Assembly (NCBI GenBank): GCA_043819345.1
Contig: JBDREX010000007.1
Coordinates: 62,001-126,000 of the forward strand
Reading direction: 5' to 3'
Length of the DNA stretch: 64,000 bases
DNA from: CAYRDK01 sp043819345
Lineage (GTDB): Bacteria > Omnitrophota > Gorgyraeia > Velamenicoccales > Velamenicoccaceae
In this document: piece after piece, positions 46,122 through 54,220 of the stretch
Layout of the letters: the number at the start of each line of letters is the position of its first letter
Position numbering within the stretch: the stretch's first letter is position 1
The notes under the pieces: model-generated
Seen by the model: the letters and a program-made list of their open reading frames with translations, nothing else
What the model was told of the DNA's origin: nothing
Database searches by the model: none
Translations under genes and position numbers: made by a program

Positions 46122-47957
46122 ATGCAAGATAGCTATGATTATAAATATTTGTTATCTACGGCTTCGGGTTTGTTGTGGCAGCGCATGGGAGCGGTTAGAC
46201 GTGCCGGTGTTGCTGTGCCGCTTTTTTCCCTATATTCATCCAAAAGTATGGGGATTGGTGATTTATTTGATCTGAAACTTTTAGTAGATTGGTGTGAGGC
46301 CTGTGCCATGAGCATTATTCAGCTTTTACCTATGAATGATGTTGGTTTCACTTTTAGGCCTTATGATGCGCAAAGTACTTTTGCTCTTGATCCGGTTTAT
46401 TTAGCTCTCGGAGAGCTCATAGATGTGGATTTAACCGCTTTTAAAGATGATTTTAATGCTGTAAAACAAAAATTTTCTTTTAAGAATAGAGACCGCGTTG
46501 ATTATGGGATTAAATCAGCCAAGCTAAAAATTCTCTGGAAAATTTTTAAAACAGTTGTTAATAAGAACTGTCCTGATTTTGAGACTTATATTCAGCATAA
46601 CTCTTATTGGCTGGATGACTATGCCCTTTTTAAAGTTATCAAAGAAAAAAATAACGAGATGTCTTGGGAGGGGTGGAGTGAAGGTTTAAAACATAGAAAT
46701 CCAGAAACAATTTCTGTTCTCAAAGCGGAATATAGAGAAGATGTCAGATTTCATCAATGGCTTCAATGGCAGCTTTTTTCGCAGTTTCGGATCATAAAAG
46801 ATTACGCAAGGAAAAAAAATGTTTTTTTGTTTGGAGACTTGCCGTTCTTAGTCTCTCGTGATAGCGCTGATGTTTGGTCACATCAGGATTATTTTAAGCT
46901 TGATTTGGCTTCAGGCGCTCCTGCGGACATGCTTTATTCTAAAGGCCAAAGGTGGGGCATGCCTCCCTATAATTGGCATAATATTGCTAACCATTCTTAT
47001 GATTATTTAAAAGAAAAATTAAAATATGCTCAGAATTTTTATGACCTTTACCGCATTGACCATGTTGTTGGTATCTTTCGTGTTTGGACCATTTCTCTTT
47101 CTGAGCCGTTAGAACATGATGGCTTAAATGGTGTTTTTGACCCACCGCAGGAAGAATTATGGGAACAGCACGGAAGAAATATTCTATCAATCATGGTAGA
47201 TAATGCCGATATGTTGGCCTGTGCTGAAGATTTAGGAACCGTCCCAGATTGTTGTTTTAGGGTTTTAGAAGAATTGGGTATCCCGGGAATAGATATTCAG
47301 CGATGGATGCGAGATTGGAAGGGAAATTTTGATTTTAAAAATGTGAAAGATTATAGAAAAAATTCTTTAGCTGTTATTGCGACTCATGATATGAGCAATC
47401 TTTGCGCCTGGTGGAAATATGAGGCAGCAACGATTGATAAGGGGCTATTTGAGAGAAAATGCGCACAACGCGGAATCGCCTTTGAAACGATTAAAGACAA
47501 GCTTTTTAATATTAAAAAATCTTTTCACGGCAGGTTGAGGTGGAAAAAATCTATAGACAGTGTTACAAAACTACTGGAAATATTAGAGCTGGATGCGGCT
47601 TCAGCAGATGATTTTGTTCACTTATATCGGGAATCTTTCGATGAGAAGGAAAAATTTCTTAATTTTCTACAAGTTAAAAAGGGCTCAATGGAAAGTAACT
47701 ATCCTTTGGATTTTATTAAAAAAGCTCTTTATGCATCCAGTCAGAGCGCGTCCATATTTAATATTCAGCTTATCTTTGATTGGTTGTTTTTGGGATTACC
47801 ATTTACTCAGGATCCTTGGAGCCTGCGAATAAACTATCCGGGCACAATGAGCGATGAAAATTGGTCTCAAATCCTGCCGCTACCGCTTGAAAATATGCTG
47901 ACCTTGCCATTGAATAACGACATTAAAAAAATCAATAAAAGCACGCAGAGATGTTGA
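46122..47957 (+). CDS. malQ: 4-alpha-glucanotransferase (GH77)
   Basis: 611 aa, somewhat longer than the usual 500-aa bacterial enzyme. It moves maltooligosaccharide segments between alpha-1,4-glucans (amylomaltase). Start VPLFSLYSSKSMGIGDL; catalytic residues recognisable as Asp313 in YRIDHVVGIFRVW, Glu369 in CAEDLGTVP and Asp423 in ATHDMSNLCAWW. ATG follows AAAAGAGGAG. Suggests glycogen or maltodextrin turnover, although no other glycogen genes are in the window. It stands between the Bat operon and the O-antigen ligase gene. Confidence 0.92.
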   Translation: MQDSYDYKYLLSTASGLLWQRMGAVRRAGVAVPLFSLYSSKSMGIGDLFDLKLLVDWCEACAMSIIQLLPMNDVGFTFRPYDAQSTFALDPVYLALGELIDVDLTAFKDDFNAVKQKFSFKNRDRVDYGIKSAKLKILWKIFKTVVNKNCPDFETYIQHNSYWLDDYALFKVIKEKNNEMSWEGWSEGLKHRNPETISVLKAEYREDVRFHQWLQWQLFSQFRIIKDYARKKNVFLFGDLPFLVSRDSADVWSHQDYFKLDLASGAPADMLYSKGQRWGMPPYNWHNIANHSYDYLKEKLKYAQNFYDLYRIDHVVGIFRVWTISLSEPLEHDGLNGVFDPPQEELWEQHGRNILSIMVDNADMLACAEDLGTVPDCCFRVLEELGIPGIDIQRWMRDWKGNFDFKNVKDYRKNSLAVIATHDMSNLCAWWKYEAATIDKGLFERKCAQRGIAFETIKDKLFNIKKSFHGRLRWKKSIDSVTKLLEILELDAASADDFVHLYRESFDEKEKFLNFLQVKKGSMESNYPLDFIKKALYASSQSASIFNIQLIFDWLFLGLPFTQDPWSLRINYPGTMSDENWSQILPLPLENMLTLPLNNDIKKINKSTQRC

Positions 47958-47961
47958 GGCT

Positions 47962-49224
47962 ATGAGAAAGAATCAATTTATAGCCATTGGTGATGTTTTC
48001 GACAAGCTTTCTTTTTTCTGTCTCATCTTTACTCTCTTTTTCTTGCCCATCTATAATTCTTATACGAGCATTGGCATAGGCTTGGCACTTTTCTTTTTCT
48101 TAATCAGAATCCTTTTTCATTTTAAACAAAGACAAATGTTTGGTTTGAATGTTTTTTTATACGCCTTTTTTTTGGTGGCTGTGATCTCGCTCTTTTATAC
48201 CGTTGACAGCAGAGAAAGCCTGATTGGCTTGAGAAAATTGACTATGCAGATGGTTTTGTATTTGGCATGCATAAATTGCTTTAATACAAGAAAAAGAGTT
48301 TCCTGGACAATTTTCTTTTTTATTTTTTCAGCATTCGTTGTTTCCCTGGATGGTTTTTACCAATTTATGACAAATCTAGATTGGTTTTCGGCTAGGTCGG
48401 TTATCACTTATCCTGAATGGGGCATCAAAAGAATAACCGCTTCTTTTCATGAGGCTGGTGCTCTTGGCATTTACCTTGGTACCGCTGTTTCATCTTCCTG
48501 GGCCCTTGTTTTTTTTAGTGACTGGACGATACGAAGGAAAGTGCTGCTTGGATGTGTTGCCCTTCTAATAACCCTTGCCTTAATTCTTACGTTGGCTCCA
48601 GGGGCTGCTTTTGGAATTATAGCCGCTTTTTTATTTTACGTTGGCTATGTTAAGGGATGGAAAAAGTTATTTTATCTTCTTCCTTTAACAGCACTGTCAT
48701 TTTTTCTATTACCAAGGGCTGCTATAGGTTCTTTTTTGACAACGATTTATGGAAGATTATATATGTGGAAAGTCGGATTAAAAATTATTATAGATCACCC
48801 TTTTCTTGGCAGTGGATTAAGGACTTTTCCTGTGAAATATCAACAATTATGCCCTCCGGGCTATCCTTTCTATAGAGAAGGTGCGCCTTACGCGCACAAT
48901 ATGTATATTCAGATGATTTCAGAACTTGGACTCATCGGTTTTATCTTTTTTGGGCTTTTTTTGCTCAAAGTTTTTTCCTCCTTGGTTATGCTCTCCAGGA
49001 AAACAAAAGATCCTTTACAGAAAGCTTTCATTTTGGCTTTCCTTGGTGCTTTAATTACATATCTGACTCATGGCTGCCTTGAATCCAGCTTTTATACTTC
49101 TCAAGGAGGGCTCCTATTCTGGTTCATAGTCGGTATATTGGTAAGCTTAGAGCTAATAAATAAGAAACCCTTCTCAGAAGGAAGAATTATGATGAATAGG
49201 CATGAAAAAAAGTTAATTTATTAA
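47962..49224 (+). CDS. O-antigen ligase/polymerase family membrane protein
   Basis: 420 aa with about 10-12 membrane spans. The large external loop has the Wzy/WaaL-type pattern: YMWKVGLKIIIDHPFLGSGLRTF (two segments) and AHNMYIQMISELGLIGF, with the conserved Arg and the His-Asn pair. Such enzymes ligate or polymerise undecaprenyl-linked O-antigen on the periplasmic face. It begins 4 nt after malQ. Whether it acts as ligase or polymerase cannot be decided. It fits with the large glycan locus on the left of the window. Confidence 0.86.
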   Translation: MRKNQFIAIGDVFDKLSFFCLIFTLFFLPIYNSYTSIGIGLALFFFLIRILFHFKQRQMFGLNVFLYAFFLVAVISLFYTVDSRESLIGLRKLTMQMVLYLACINCFNTRKRVSWTIFFFIFSAFVVSLDGFYQFMTNLDWFSARSVITYPEWGIKRITASFHEAGALGIYLGTAVSSSWALVFFSDWTIRRKVLLGCVALLITLALILTLAPGAAFGIIAAFLFYVGYVKGWKKLFYLLPLTALSFFLLPRAAIGSFLTTIYGRLYMWKVGLKIIIDHPFLGSGLRTFPVKYQQLCPPGYPFYREGAPYAHNMYIQMISELGLIGFIFFGLFLLKVFSSLVMLSRKTKDPLQKAFILAFLGALITYLTHGCLESSFYTSQGGLLFWFIVGILVSLELINKKPFSEGRIMMNRHEKKLIY

Positions 49225-49231
49225 AAAATTA

Positions 49232-49259
49232 TTGCTTTTTAAGGCACCTATAATATAAT
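49232..49259 (+). promoter_or_regulatory. Candidate promoter before exported protein and hxs genes
   Basis: TTGCTT (49232-49237), a 16-nt spacer and TATAAT (49254-49259), 50 nt before the ATG at 49310. No terminator-like hairpin is visible between 50077 and the hxsD start, so this promoter could also serve the hxs genes. Confidence 0.45.
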
Positions 49260-49309
49260 GTAAAGTAATATACGTATCTTTAACGTAATCCTTCAAAATA
49301 AGGAAAAAA

Positions 49310-50077
49310 ATGAAAAAAACTTTTTGGATTTTTTCTTTTTTTATCATTTCAAATGTAGGCATTCCTTTATCTTATGCGCAAGAACAGATTACGATAACGA
49401 CTTATTATCCAGCTCCCGTAGGTGTTTATACAGAAATGCGCGCTTGTCGGATTGCCATAGGAGATAATTGGTATAATCCAGCAACAAATGTCTGGGGAAC
49501 TCAGATTGAAGCGACAGCTGATTTGGTTGTGGAAGGACGGGTTGGCATCGGAACAAGATCTCCTGCTGTGGTTGGGACCTCTTCACTAGAAGTAAGCTCA
49601 GGCACTTCCGGAGATGCCTATATTATAATAGAGTCTGATGAAGATAACAGCAATGAATCTGATAACCCTACACTTTTATTGCGACAGGACAGTAATATAG
49701 TGACTGCTTTTATAACTTTGTCAGGCGATGCTGGGAATGTCCCTGTTACAGGCACGCTAGTAAATTCCCTCATTATTGGAAGCGAGACTACTTATCCTAA
49801 TATCCAATTTGCAACTAATGATGCAGTTCGCATGACCATAGAAACCACCGGCGATGTAGGCATTGGCACAACAAATCCCAACGTTATGCTTGATGTCAGG
49901 GGTGATACGAATTTATGCGTCCAGGTACGATATACGGCTACTAGCACTAATAAAGATTGTCCGGGCAATTATTATTTTATGTATCCACCTGGGACGCCTA
50001 CGCCAGATCCAACAAACTACTATATATGTTGCCGAGGATGTGCCGATTGGGATCCAGATGGTATTTGTGATGAATAG
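49310..50077 (+). CDS. Exported TTYYPAP-type surface protein
   Basis: 255 aa. Signal peptide ending near SYAQEQ, directly followed by ITITTYYPAPVGVYTEMR, a start I associate with exported proteins of Omnitrophota-like genomes. The body is beta-rich with two VGIGT(R/T)xP-type repeats (GRVGIGTRSP, GDVGIGTTNP) like those of fibre-type proteins. The C-terminus has five cysteines and a Ca-loop-like DWDPDGICDE. It lies 54 nt upstream of hxsD, in the same direction, and may be a substrate or partner of the Hxs system or simply a neighbour. Confidence 0.6.
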   Translation: MKKTFWIFSFFIISNVGIPLSYAQEQITITTYYPAPVGVYTEMRACRIAIGDNWYNPATNVWGTQIEATADLVVEGRVGIGTRSPAVVGTSSLEVSSGTSGDAYIIIESDEDNSNESDNPTLLLRQDSNIVTAFITLSGDAGNVPVTGTLVNSLIIGSETTYPNIQFATNDAVRMTIETTGDVGIGTTNPNVMLDVRGDTNLCVQVRYTATSTNKDCPGNYYFMYPPGTPTPDPTNYYICCRGCADWDPDGICDE

Positions 50078-50131
50078 CGAACACGTTACAGGAAGGCTTT
50101 AAGACTACAGATAAAAATTGAAGGAGAAGAA

Positions 50132-50542
50132 ATGAAGATTGTTTTAAATCAAAAAATATATCCTACCGAGGTGATATTAAATGCCTGCTATATGTTTTTA
50201 GAAAATTGCTTCATCTTTTTGGAACAAGGCAAAAAAGATGAAGCAATTGTTGTATATTTTAAAACTAAGAAAAAAAAATCTGCCAAATTTTTAAAGAGTT
50301 TGAAAGATGCCTTTACAAACGAACTTCTTCATTGCTCGCTAAGGTATCAGATAAGCAGGAATAATAAAAAATTAAGAGAATATATTGTCGGCCGAGCCCT
50401 ATATACGCCTTTTTCAAACTCAGATCTGGATATTCTTGAAGACGATAAAGAGCTTGACTACGTGGATGACCCTCTAGGAATTGCAATTCCCTGGGAAGAT
50501 AAATTTGGAAAGAAAAAAAAGAATGAAAAAGCTAGCGTTTAG
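50132..50542 (+). CDS. hxsD: His-Xaa-Ser system protein HxsD
   Basis: 136 aa, strong GAAGGAGAAG ribosome site. It matches my knowledge of HxsD: an N-terminal strand, a helix (EVILNACYMFLEN), strands (AIVVYFKTK), and the hallmark F-x-N-E-L-L region (LKDAFTNELLHCSLRYQI) followed by LREYIVGRAL. A charged tail rich in Asp and Lys follows (EDDKELDYVDD), longer than in most members. HxsD belongs to the radical SAM/His-Xaa-Ser repeat peptide-modification system and may act as the precursor-binding partner. Neighbouring HxsB and HxsA genes make the call strong. Confidence 0.77.
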   Translation: MKIVLNQKIYPTEVILNACYMFLENCFIFLEQGKKDEAIVVYFKTKKKKSAKFLKSLKDAFTNELLHCSLRYQISRNNKKLREYIVGRALYTPFSNSDLDILEDDKELDYVDDPLGIAIPWEDKFGKKKKNEKASV

Positions 50543-50723
50543 TAAATCTATTTATAAGAAAAGGGCTTTGGTTGAAGCTGTTAACGCCTTTAAAGAGCAT
50601 ATGAATTGCGAGTTAAGAGATAACGGTTCTTATTTTGAAGTAGTAGTTAATAGCAACGCTGAAACTTTGCTAATGGATGAATTCTCAAATTATGTACTAG
50701 GAGCGACAAAGAAATGCCTTTAA
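50523..50723 (+). CDS. Small HxsD-like protein
   Basis: 66 aa from the ATG at 50523, overlapping HxsD by 20 nt and HxsB by 10 nt. An in-frame upstream ATG at 50481 would overlap more. It repeats the HxsD plan in miniature: KSIYKKRALVEAVNAF, an acidic strand (YFEVVVNS) and a DEFSNYVLG motif matching the EF-N-x-x-L region of HxsD. This suggests a paralogous or split partner, perhaps a second precursor-recognition subunit. I know of no name for it. Confidence 0.6.
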   Translation: MKKLAFSKSIYKKRALVEAVNAFKEHMNCELRDNGSYFEVVVNSNAETLLMDEFSNYVLGATKKCL

Positions 50724-52168
50724 ATATGCTAAGTACAAAAAGAATAGGTAAAAAAGTAGGTTTTTTTAGATTTAAGAAGTTAAATGACGGCTATCTTTTA
50801 ACCAATGAAACAGGGGAGTATGTTTTTTTGAATCCTGAAGATTTTGAAAGTTTTGTTTTTGAAAAACCCGGACTAAAGAATATCGAAAGATACAACGATC
50901 TCGTAGAAAGAGGTTTTATCAAGACCGAGGACAAAAATGACCTCTTGATTCAAAAATACCTGCGAAGGAACTCTTTTTTCAATGAAGGAGTTACTCTACA
51001 TATAGTTGTTATAACGCTCAGATGTAATAACAGTTGTACGTATTGTCAATCAAGTGCCGGGCTCCCTAATGATAAAAGCTTGGATATGAGCCTAGAAACA
51101 GCTAAAGATGTGGTAGATAAAATTTTTCAAACCCCTAATCCTTCTTTTACAATTGAATTTCAAGGAGGGGAACCTCTCATAAATTTCGATATAGTAAAAT
51201 TCATTATCACTTATTCAAAAGAAAAAAATATAACTGCCAATAAAAAAATTAATTTTAGTCTTGTGACTAATTTAGCTCTTTTAACTGATGAGAAATTTGA
51301 TTTTTTGATGAAGCAAGAAGTCTCTTTATGCACATCTTTAGATGGGCCGAGATTATTGCACAATAAGAACCGCATCGCCTTAAATAATAAGCATGATAGC
51401 TATGCTGATGTATTGAGAGGAATAAAAAAAATACGTTCATGTCAGAAAAAAAGTGGTTTTAATACAAAATTGAACGCTTTATTAACTGTGACAAAAGATT
51501 CTTTGAAATATCCGCGCGAAATAGTTGATGAGTACGTTAAACTAGGTTTTGATAAAATTTTTTTGCGTCATCTCAACACATTTGTTTTTCCTGCAAAAAT
51601 CAAAAGTAAGTTGCAATATTCTGCCGAAGATTTTCTTGTATTTTATAAAAAAGCTATGGATTATATTATTGCTCTTAATAAAAGAGGGGTTATATTTCAG
51701 GAATGCACTGCTTATATTTTATTGGTAAAGATTTTAAAAGGGGCCGACCCTAATTTTATGGATTTACGGTCTCCTTGTGGAGCTGTCATTGGGCAGCTAG
51801 CATACAATTTTAACGGCGATGTATATACTTGCGATGAAGGCAGAATGTTTGGAAGAAAGGGGGATGATACTTTTAAATTGGGAAATGTCAGAGATAATTG
51901 CTTTTTAGATTTTCTAAATTCACCAATTGCAAAAACAATGTGTGTTGCTTCCTGCTTAGATAATTTGCCTGGTTGCGCGGATTGTGTTTATAAACCTTAT
52001 TGTGGAGTTTGTCCTTTAATGAAATACGCGGAAAATGGCAATATTTTTGGTTCGTGCCGTGGGGATATGAGGTGTGCCATTTTTTCAGGAATTCTTGATT
52101 ATCTTTTTGAAAAAATTCAAGATCAGAATTGCTTAAAGATCTTTCAAAACTGGATCAATCTGCCATAA
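50714..52168 (+). CDS. hxsB: His-Xaa-Ser system radical SAM maturase HxsB
   Basis: 484 aa. N-terminal recognition-type domain (KLNDGYLLTNETGEYVFLNPEDF), then the radical SAM core with CNNSCTYC (Cys104, Cys108, Cys111), FQGGEPLINFDIVKFII and TSLDGPRLLHNKNR. The C-terminal SPASM part is characteristic of HxsB: YNFNGDVYTCDEGRMFG, CADCVYKPYCGVCPL and a final Cys. Such enzymes install peptide crosslinks or other modifications through a 5'-deoxyadenosyl radical with two auxiliary clusters. It starts within the small HxsD-like gene. Probable substrate: the His-Xaa-Ser protein at 52913. Confidence 0.87.
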   Translation: MPLNMLSTKRIGKKVGFFRFKKLNDGYLLTNETGEYVFLNPEDFESFVFEKPGLKNIERYNDLVERGFIKTEDKNDLLIQKYLRRNSFFNEGVTLHIVVITLRCNNSCTYCQSSAGLPNDKSLDMSLETAKDVVDKIFQTPNPSFTIEFQGGEPLINFDIVKFIITYSKEKNITANKKINFSLVTNLALLTDEKFDFLMKQEVSLCTSLDGPRLLHNKNRIALNNKHDSYADVLRGIKKIRSCQKKSGFNTKLNALLTVTKDSLKYPREIVDEYVKLGFDKIFLRHLNTFVFPAKIKSKLQYSAEDFLVFYKKAMDYIIALNKRGVIFQECTAYILLVKILKGADPNFMDLRSPCGAVIGQLAYNFNGDVYTCDEGRMFGRKGDDTFKLGNVRDNCFLDFLNSPIAKTMCVASCLDNLPGCADCVYKPYCGVCPLMKYAENGNIFGSCRGDMRCAIFSGILDYLFEKIQDQNCLKIFQNWINLP

Positions 52169-52182
52169 AAAGAGAGGCTAAA

Positions 52183-52935
52183 ATGCTGCAAAAAAGTAGC
52201 TTGTTGTTAAGTGTTCTACTCTTGTTGGGTGTTGTATTCTGTATGAATGCTTGTGCAGAGAGTCAGCAAGATAGAATTAAGGATTTTTCGATAAACACAT
52301 TGGTATCGGACTCAAATATTGCGGAGAAAGCAAAGAGAGAAGGTAAGATTGATGAGTACCTGGCCTGTGCAGCAACTGTGCGTAATGATATATCCCTCTG
52401 CAAATATGTTTCAGATTCAGGTGGTTGTAAAGCAAGGTACTTGAGATTTAACGATTATTATAGAGAATTGATTTTAACTGGTTCCGTAAGCAGAAAAGCA
52501 ATGGCTGCGGGCCTGGCTATAGATATCTGCTCATCTGTTCCTGGCCTTCAAAAAATGGGGAAAGCTTTTGTTGAAAAAGATAGTCAGATATGTCAATCCG
52601 CGGGTAGCGCTGATGATAAAAATTATTGCCTAGCCATAATGACTCGCAACGCAGGCCAATGCCCGAAATCAAGTCCTTTCTGTAGGGATGAGGTTTACTA
52701 TTCTATGGCCATAGAAGCAAACAACGTAAAAGAGTGTTCTAGAATCCGAGATAAAAATATAAGATTTATGTGTATAGGCGCAATTACTTTAGATGAAGAA
52801 AAATGCAAGGAATGCCAAGGTTTCAGGGCTTTTGTAAAAGATGTGTCTCCACCAAATGTAGCTGAAGAGCCAAATGTTTTTAAAAGAGAAACTAAAGAAG
52901 CGGAGGTTCTGGATGAAGAAGAAAAAGACGTCTAA
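52183..52935 (+). CDS. Cys-rich exported protein of the hxs locus
   Basis: 250 aa from the ATG at 52183 (AGAGAGG site); an in-frame TTG at 52129 would add a non-signal leader and is rejected. The N-terminus is a signal peptide; MNAC at residues 21-24 could be an atypical lipobox. The mature part has 12 cysteines in recurring pairs (C-x10-C, C-x7-C, CSRIRDKNIRFMC), with segments such as NYCLAIMTRNAGQC, suggesting small disulphide-bonded units. It ends in an acidic tail that overlaps hxsA by 23 nt. No family recognised. The coupling to hxsA implies a joint role. Confidence 0.62.
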   Translation: MLQKSSLLLSVLLLLGVVFCMNACAESQQDRIKDFSINTLVSDSNIAEKAKREGKIDEYLACAATVRNDISLCKYVSDSGGCKARYLRFNDYYRELILTGSVSRKAMAAGLAIDICSSVPGLQKMGKAFVEKDSQICQSAGSADDKNYCLAIMTRNAGQCPKSSPFCRDEVYYSMAIEANNVKECSRIRDKNIRFMCIGAITLDEEKCKECQGFRAFVKDVSPPNVAEEPNVFKRETKEAEVLDEEEKDV

Positions 52936-53254
52936 GAAAAAAAAGATACAGCATATTCCAACATTTAAAAAAGATATTAAAGAATTTTTATTAAGTGAAG
53001 AGGGTAAGATTAATAAAAAAGATATCGCAAAAATGGGCATTTCTTTGGCAGCGCTTTCATTAATGTTTAAAGCAGAGGTTGCTGAGGCAGGGCATTCAAG
53101 CAGCATACCTCATTCAAGCGGGAATCCAAGCCATACCAATGCTTTTAAGTTCACATCATCTACTTCGCGTGGAGGGCATAACTCAGATATGCCACACGCA
53201 TCGCATTCATCTCACGCTTCGCATGGATCACACGGTTCTCATGGTCAATGGTGA
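52913..53254 (+). CDS. hxsA: His-Xaa-Ser repeat protein HxsA (probable precursor)
   Basis: 113 aa from the ATG at 52913 after CGGAGG. Basic N-terminus (MKKKKTSKKKK), a leader-like segment KDIKEFLLSEEGKINKKD, a hydrophobic stretch (MGISLAALSLMF) and AEVAEAGH, possibly a processing site. The rest is rich in His and Ser, with two early HSS sites and a C-terminal block of five H-x-S tripeptides before HGQW. This is the defining feature of HxsA, the substrate of the radical SAM Hxs system. Being short (six His in the block) it is a reduced member of the family. The product is probably exported or membrane-anchored. Confidence 0.77.
   Translation: MKKKKTSKKKKIQHIPTFKKDIKEFLLSEEGKINKKDIAKMGISLAALSLMFKAEVAEAGHSSSIPHSSGNPSHTNAFKFTSSTSRGGHNSDMPHASHSSHASHGSHGSHGQW
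53195..53251 (+). repeat. 18-bp repeats encoding HxSHxS units
   Basis: Three head-to-tail 18-nt units encode HASHSS, HASHGS and HGSHGQ, ending with Trp and the stop. His codons alternate strictly CAC/CAT through the block, so the ancestral unit was probably a hexapeptide of two H-x-S tripeptides. It lies at residues 95-113 of HxsA. Confidence 0.75.
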
Positions 53255-53263
53255 TTTTTATAA

Positions 53264-54220
53264 ATGTTGAATTTGCTGTTAGTCTTAAACCATCGATGTA
53301 ATTTTAGCTGTTCCTATTGTCTATGCAAAAAAGAATCAATCAGTATTTCGTATAAAGCCGCTGTTTTAGCTATTGATGTTTATTTTGAGGCACATAGGTC
53401 AAAAAAGGATTATTTTGTAAAATTTTGTGGCGGGGAACCGCTCTTAGATTATGGCTTACTAAAAAGAATTATTTTTTATTCAAGAAAAAAGGCAGATAGA
53501 TTTGGCAAGAAAGTTCTATTTCAGGTATCCACGAATGCATCATTACTTGACGCAAAAAAAATAATTTTTTTTCGCAATAGTAAAGATATTGAATTATTTA
53601 TAAGCTTAGATGGCAAAGAAAGTACTCAAAAAAAGAATAGAATTTATAATAAAAAGATCGGTTCATTTAGAAATATTTTAGATCACCGGCTCAGCCTCAT
53701 TTCATCCCCTAAAATTCATATAAATATGGTCATTGCGCCTAATAAGTCGCATGTTTTGTTTGAAAATTTTTTATTTATTGTGCGCATGGGGTTTAGAAAA
53801 ATAAATTTCTTGCCGGCCTATTTTGTTGTATGGTCAAGCAAAGAAGCAAAAGCATTGCAAGAGCAATTTACAAAAATAGCGATTTTTTTAAAGAAAAAGG
53901 GGCAAGCATCTAAGATTCACATTGTAAATTGCGATACGTCAGGTTATATGCCGCTGATTAACACAGGAATAATCGTAGATTGTAATGGCGATGTATTTTT
54001 AAATAACATATTTTTATTAAATCATTTTAGTAAGTTCAGAGATAGTTTAAAAGTCGGCAATATTCTAGCTGCGCATTTTGATAAAATACTTCATTGTGGT
54101 TTTAGTCGGATTGATAGCTTAATGAAACAGCATCTTTCGCCTGATATTTATCAATCAACTTATCGCGTTGATAATGTATTAACGGAATTTGTTTATAACT
54201 TAAATAATGAAAAGAGTTGA
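53264..54220 (+). CDS. Radical SAM protein, type A (A1)
   Basis: 318 aa. The motif CNFSCSYC (Cys12, Cys16, Cys19) is near the N-terminus, then CGGEPLLDYGLLKRIIFYS and FISLDGKEST. The second half shows GFRKINFLPAYFVVWS and INTGIIVDCNGDV. It lacks a SPASM cysteine set. The same features recur in the C-terminal half of the protein at 55169 and in the protein at 57703, so I treat these as one local family. It starts 9 nt after hxsA and overlaps the next radical SAM gene by 14 nt. Likely a second modification enzyme for the His-Xaa-Ser protein; the reaction is unknown. Confidence 0.82.
   Translation: MLNLLLVLNHRCNFSCSYCLCKKESISISYKAAVLAIDVYFEAHRSKKDYFVKFCGGEPLLDYGLLKRIIFYSRKKADRFGKKVLFQVSTNASLLDAKKIIFFRNSKDIELFISLDGKESTQKKNRIYNKKIGSFRNILDHRLSLISSPKIHINMVIAPNKSHVLFENFLFIVRMGFRKINFLPAYFVVWSSKEAKALQEQFTKIAIFLKKKGQASKIHIVNCDTSGYMPLINTGIIVDCNGDVFLNNIFLLNHFSKFRDSLKVGNILAAHFDKILHCGFSRIDSLMKQHLSPDIYQSTYRVDNVLTEFVYNLNNEKS

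Noticed and set aside
53195..53251. CRISPR-like short repeats
   Set aside because: The units are contiguous without spacers, in frame and coding for HxSHxS.
53079..53270. 63-codon frame overlapping hxsA on the same strand
   Set aside because: It runs through the His-Xaa-Ser repeat DNA in another frame, has no ribosome site and no recognisable protein features.
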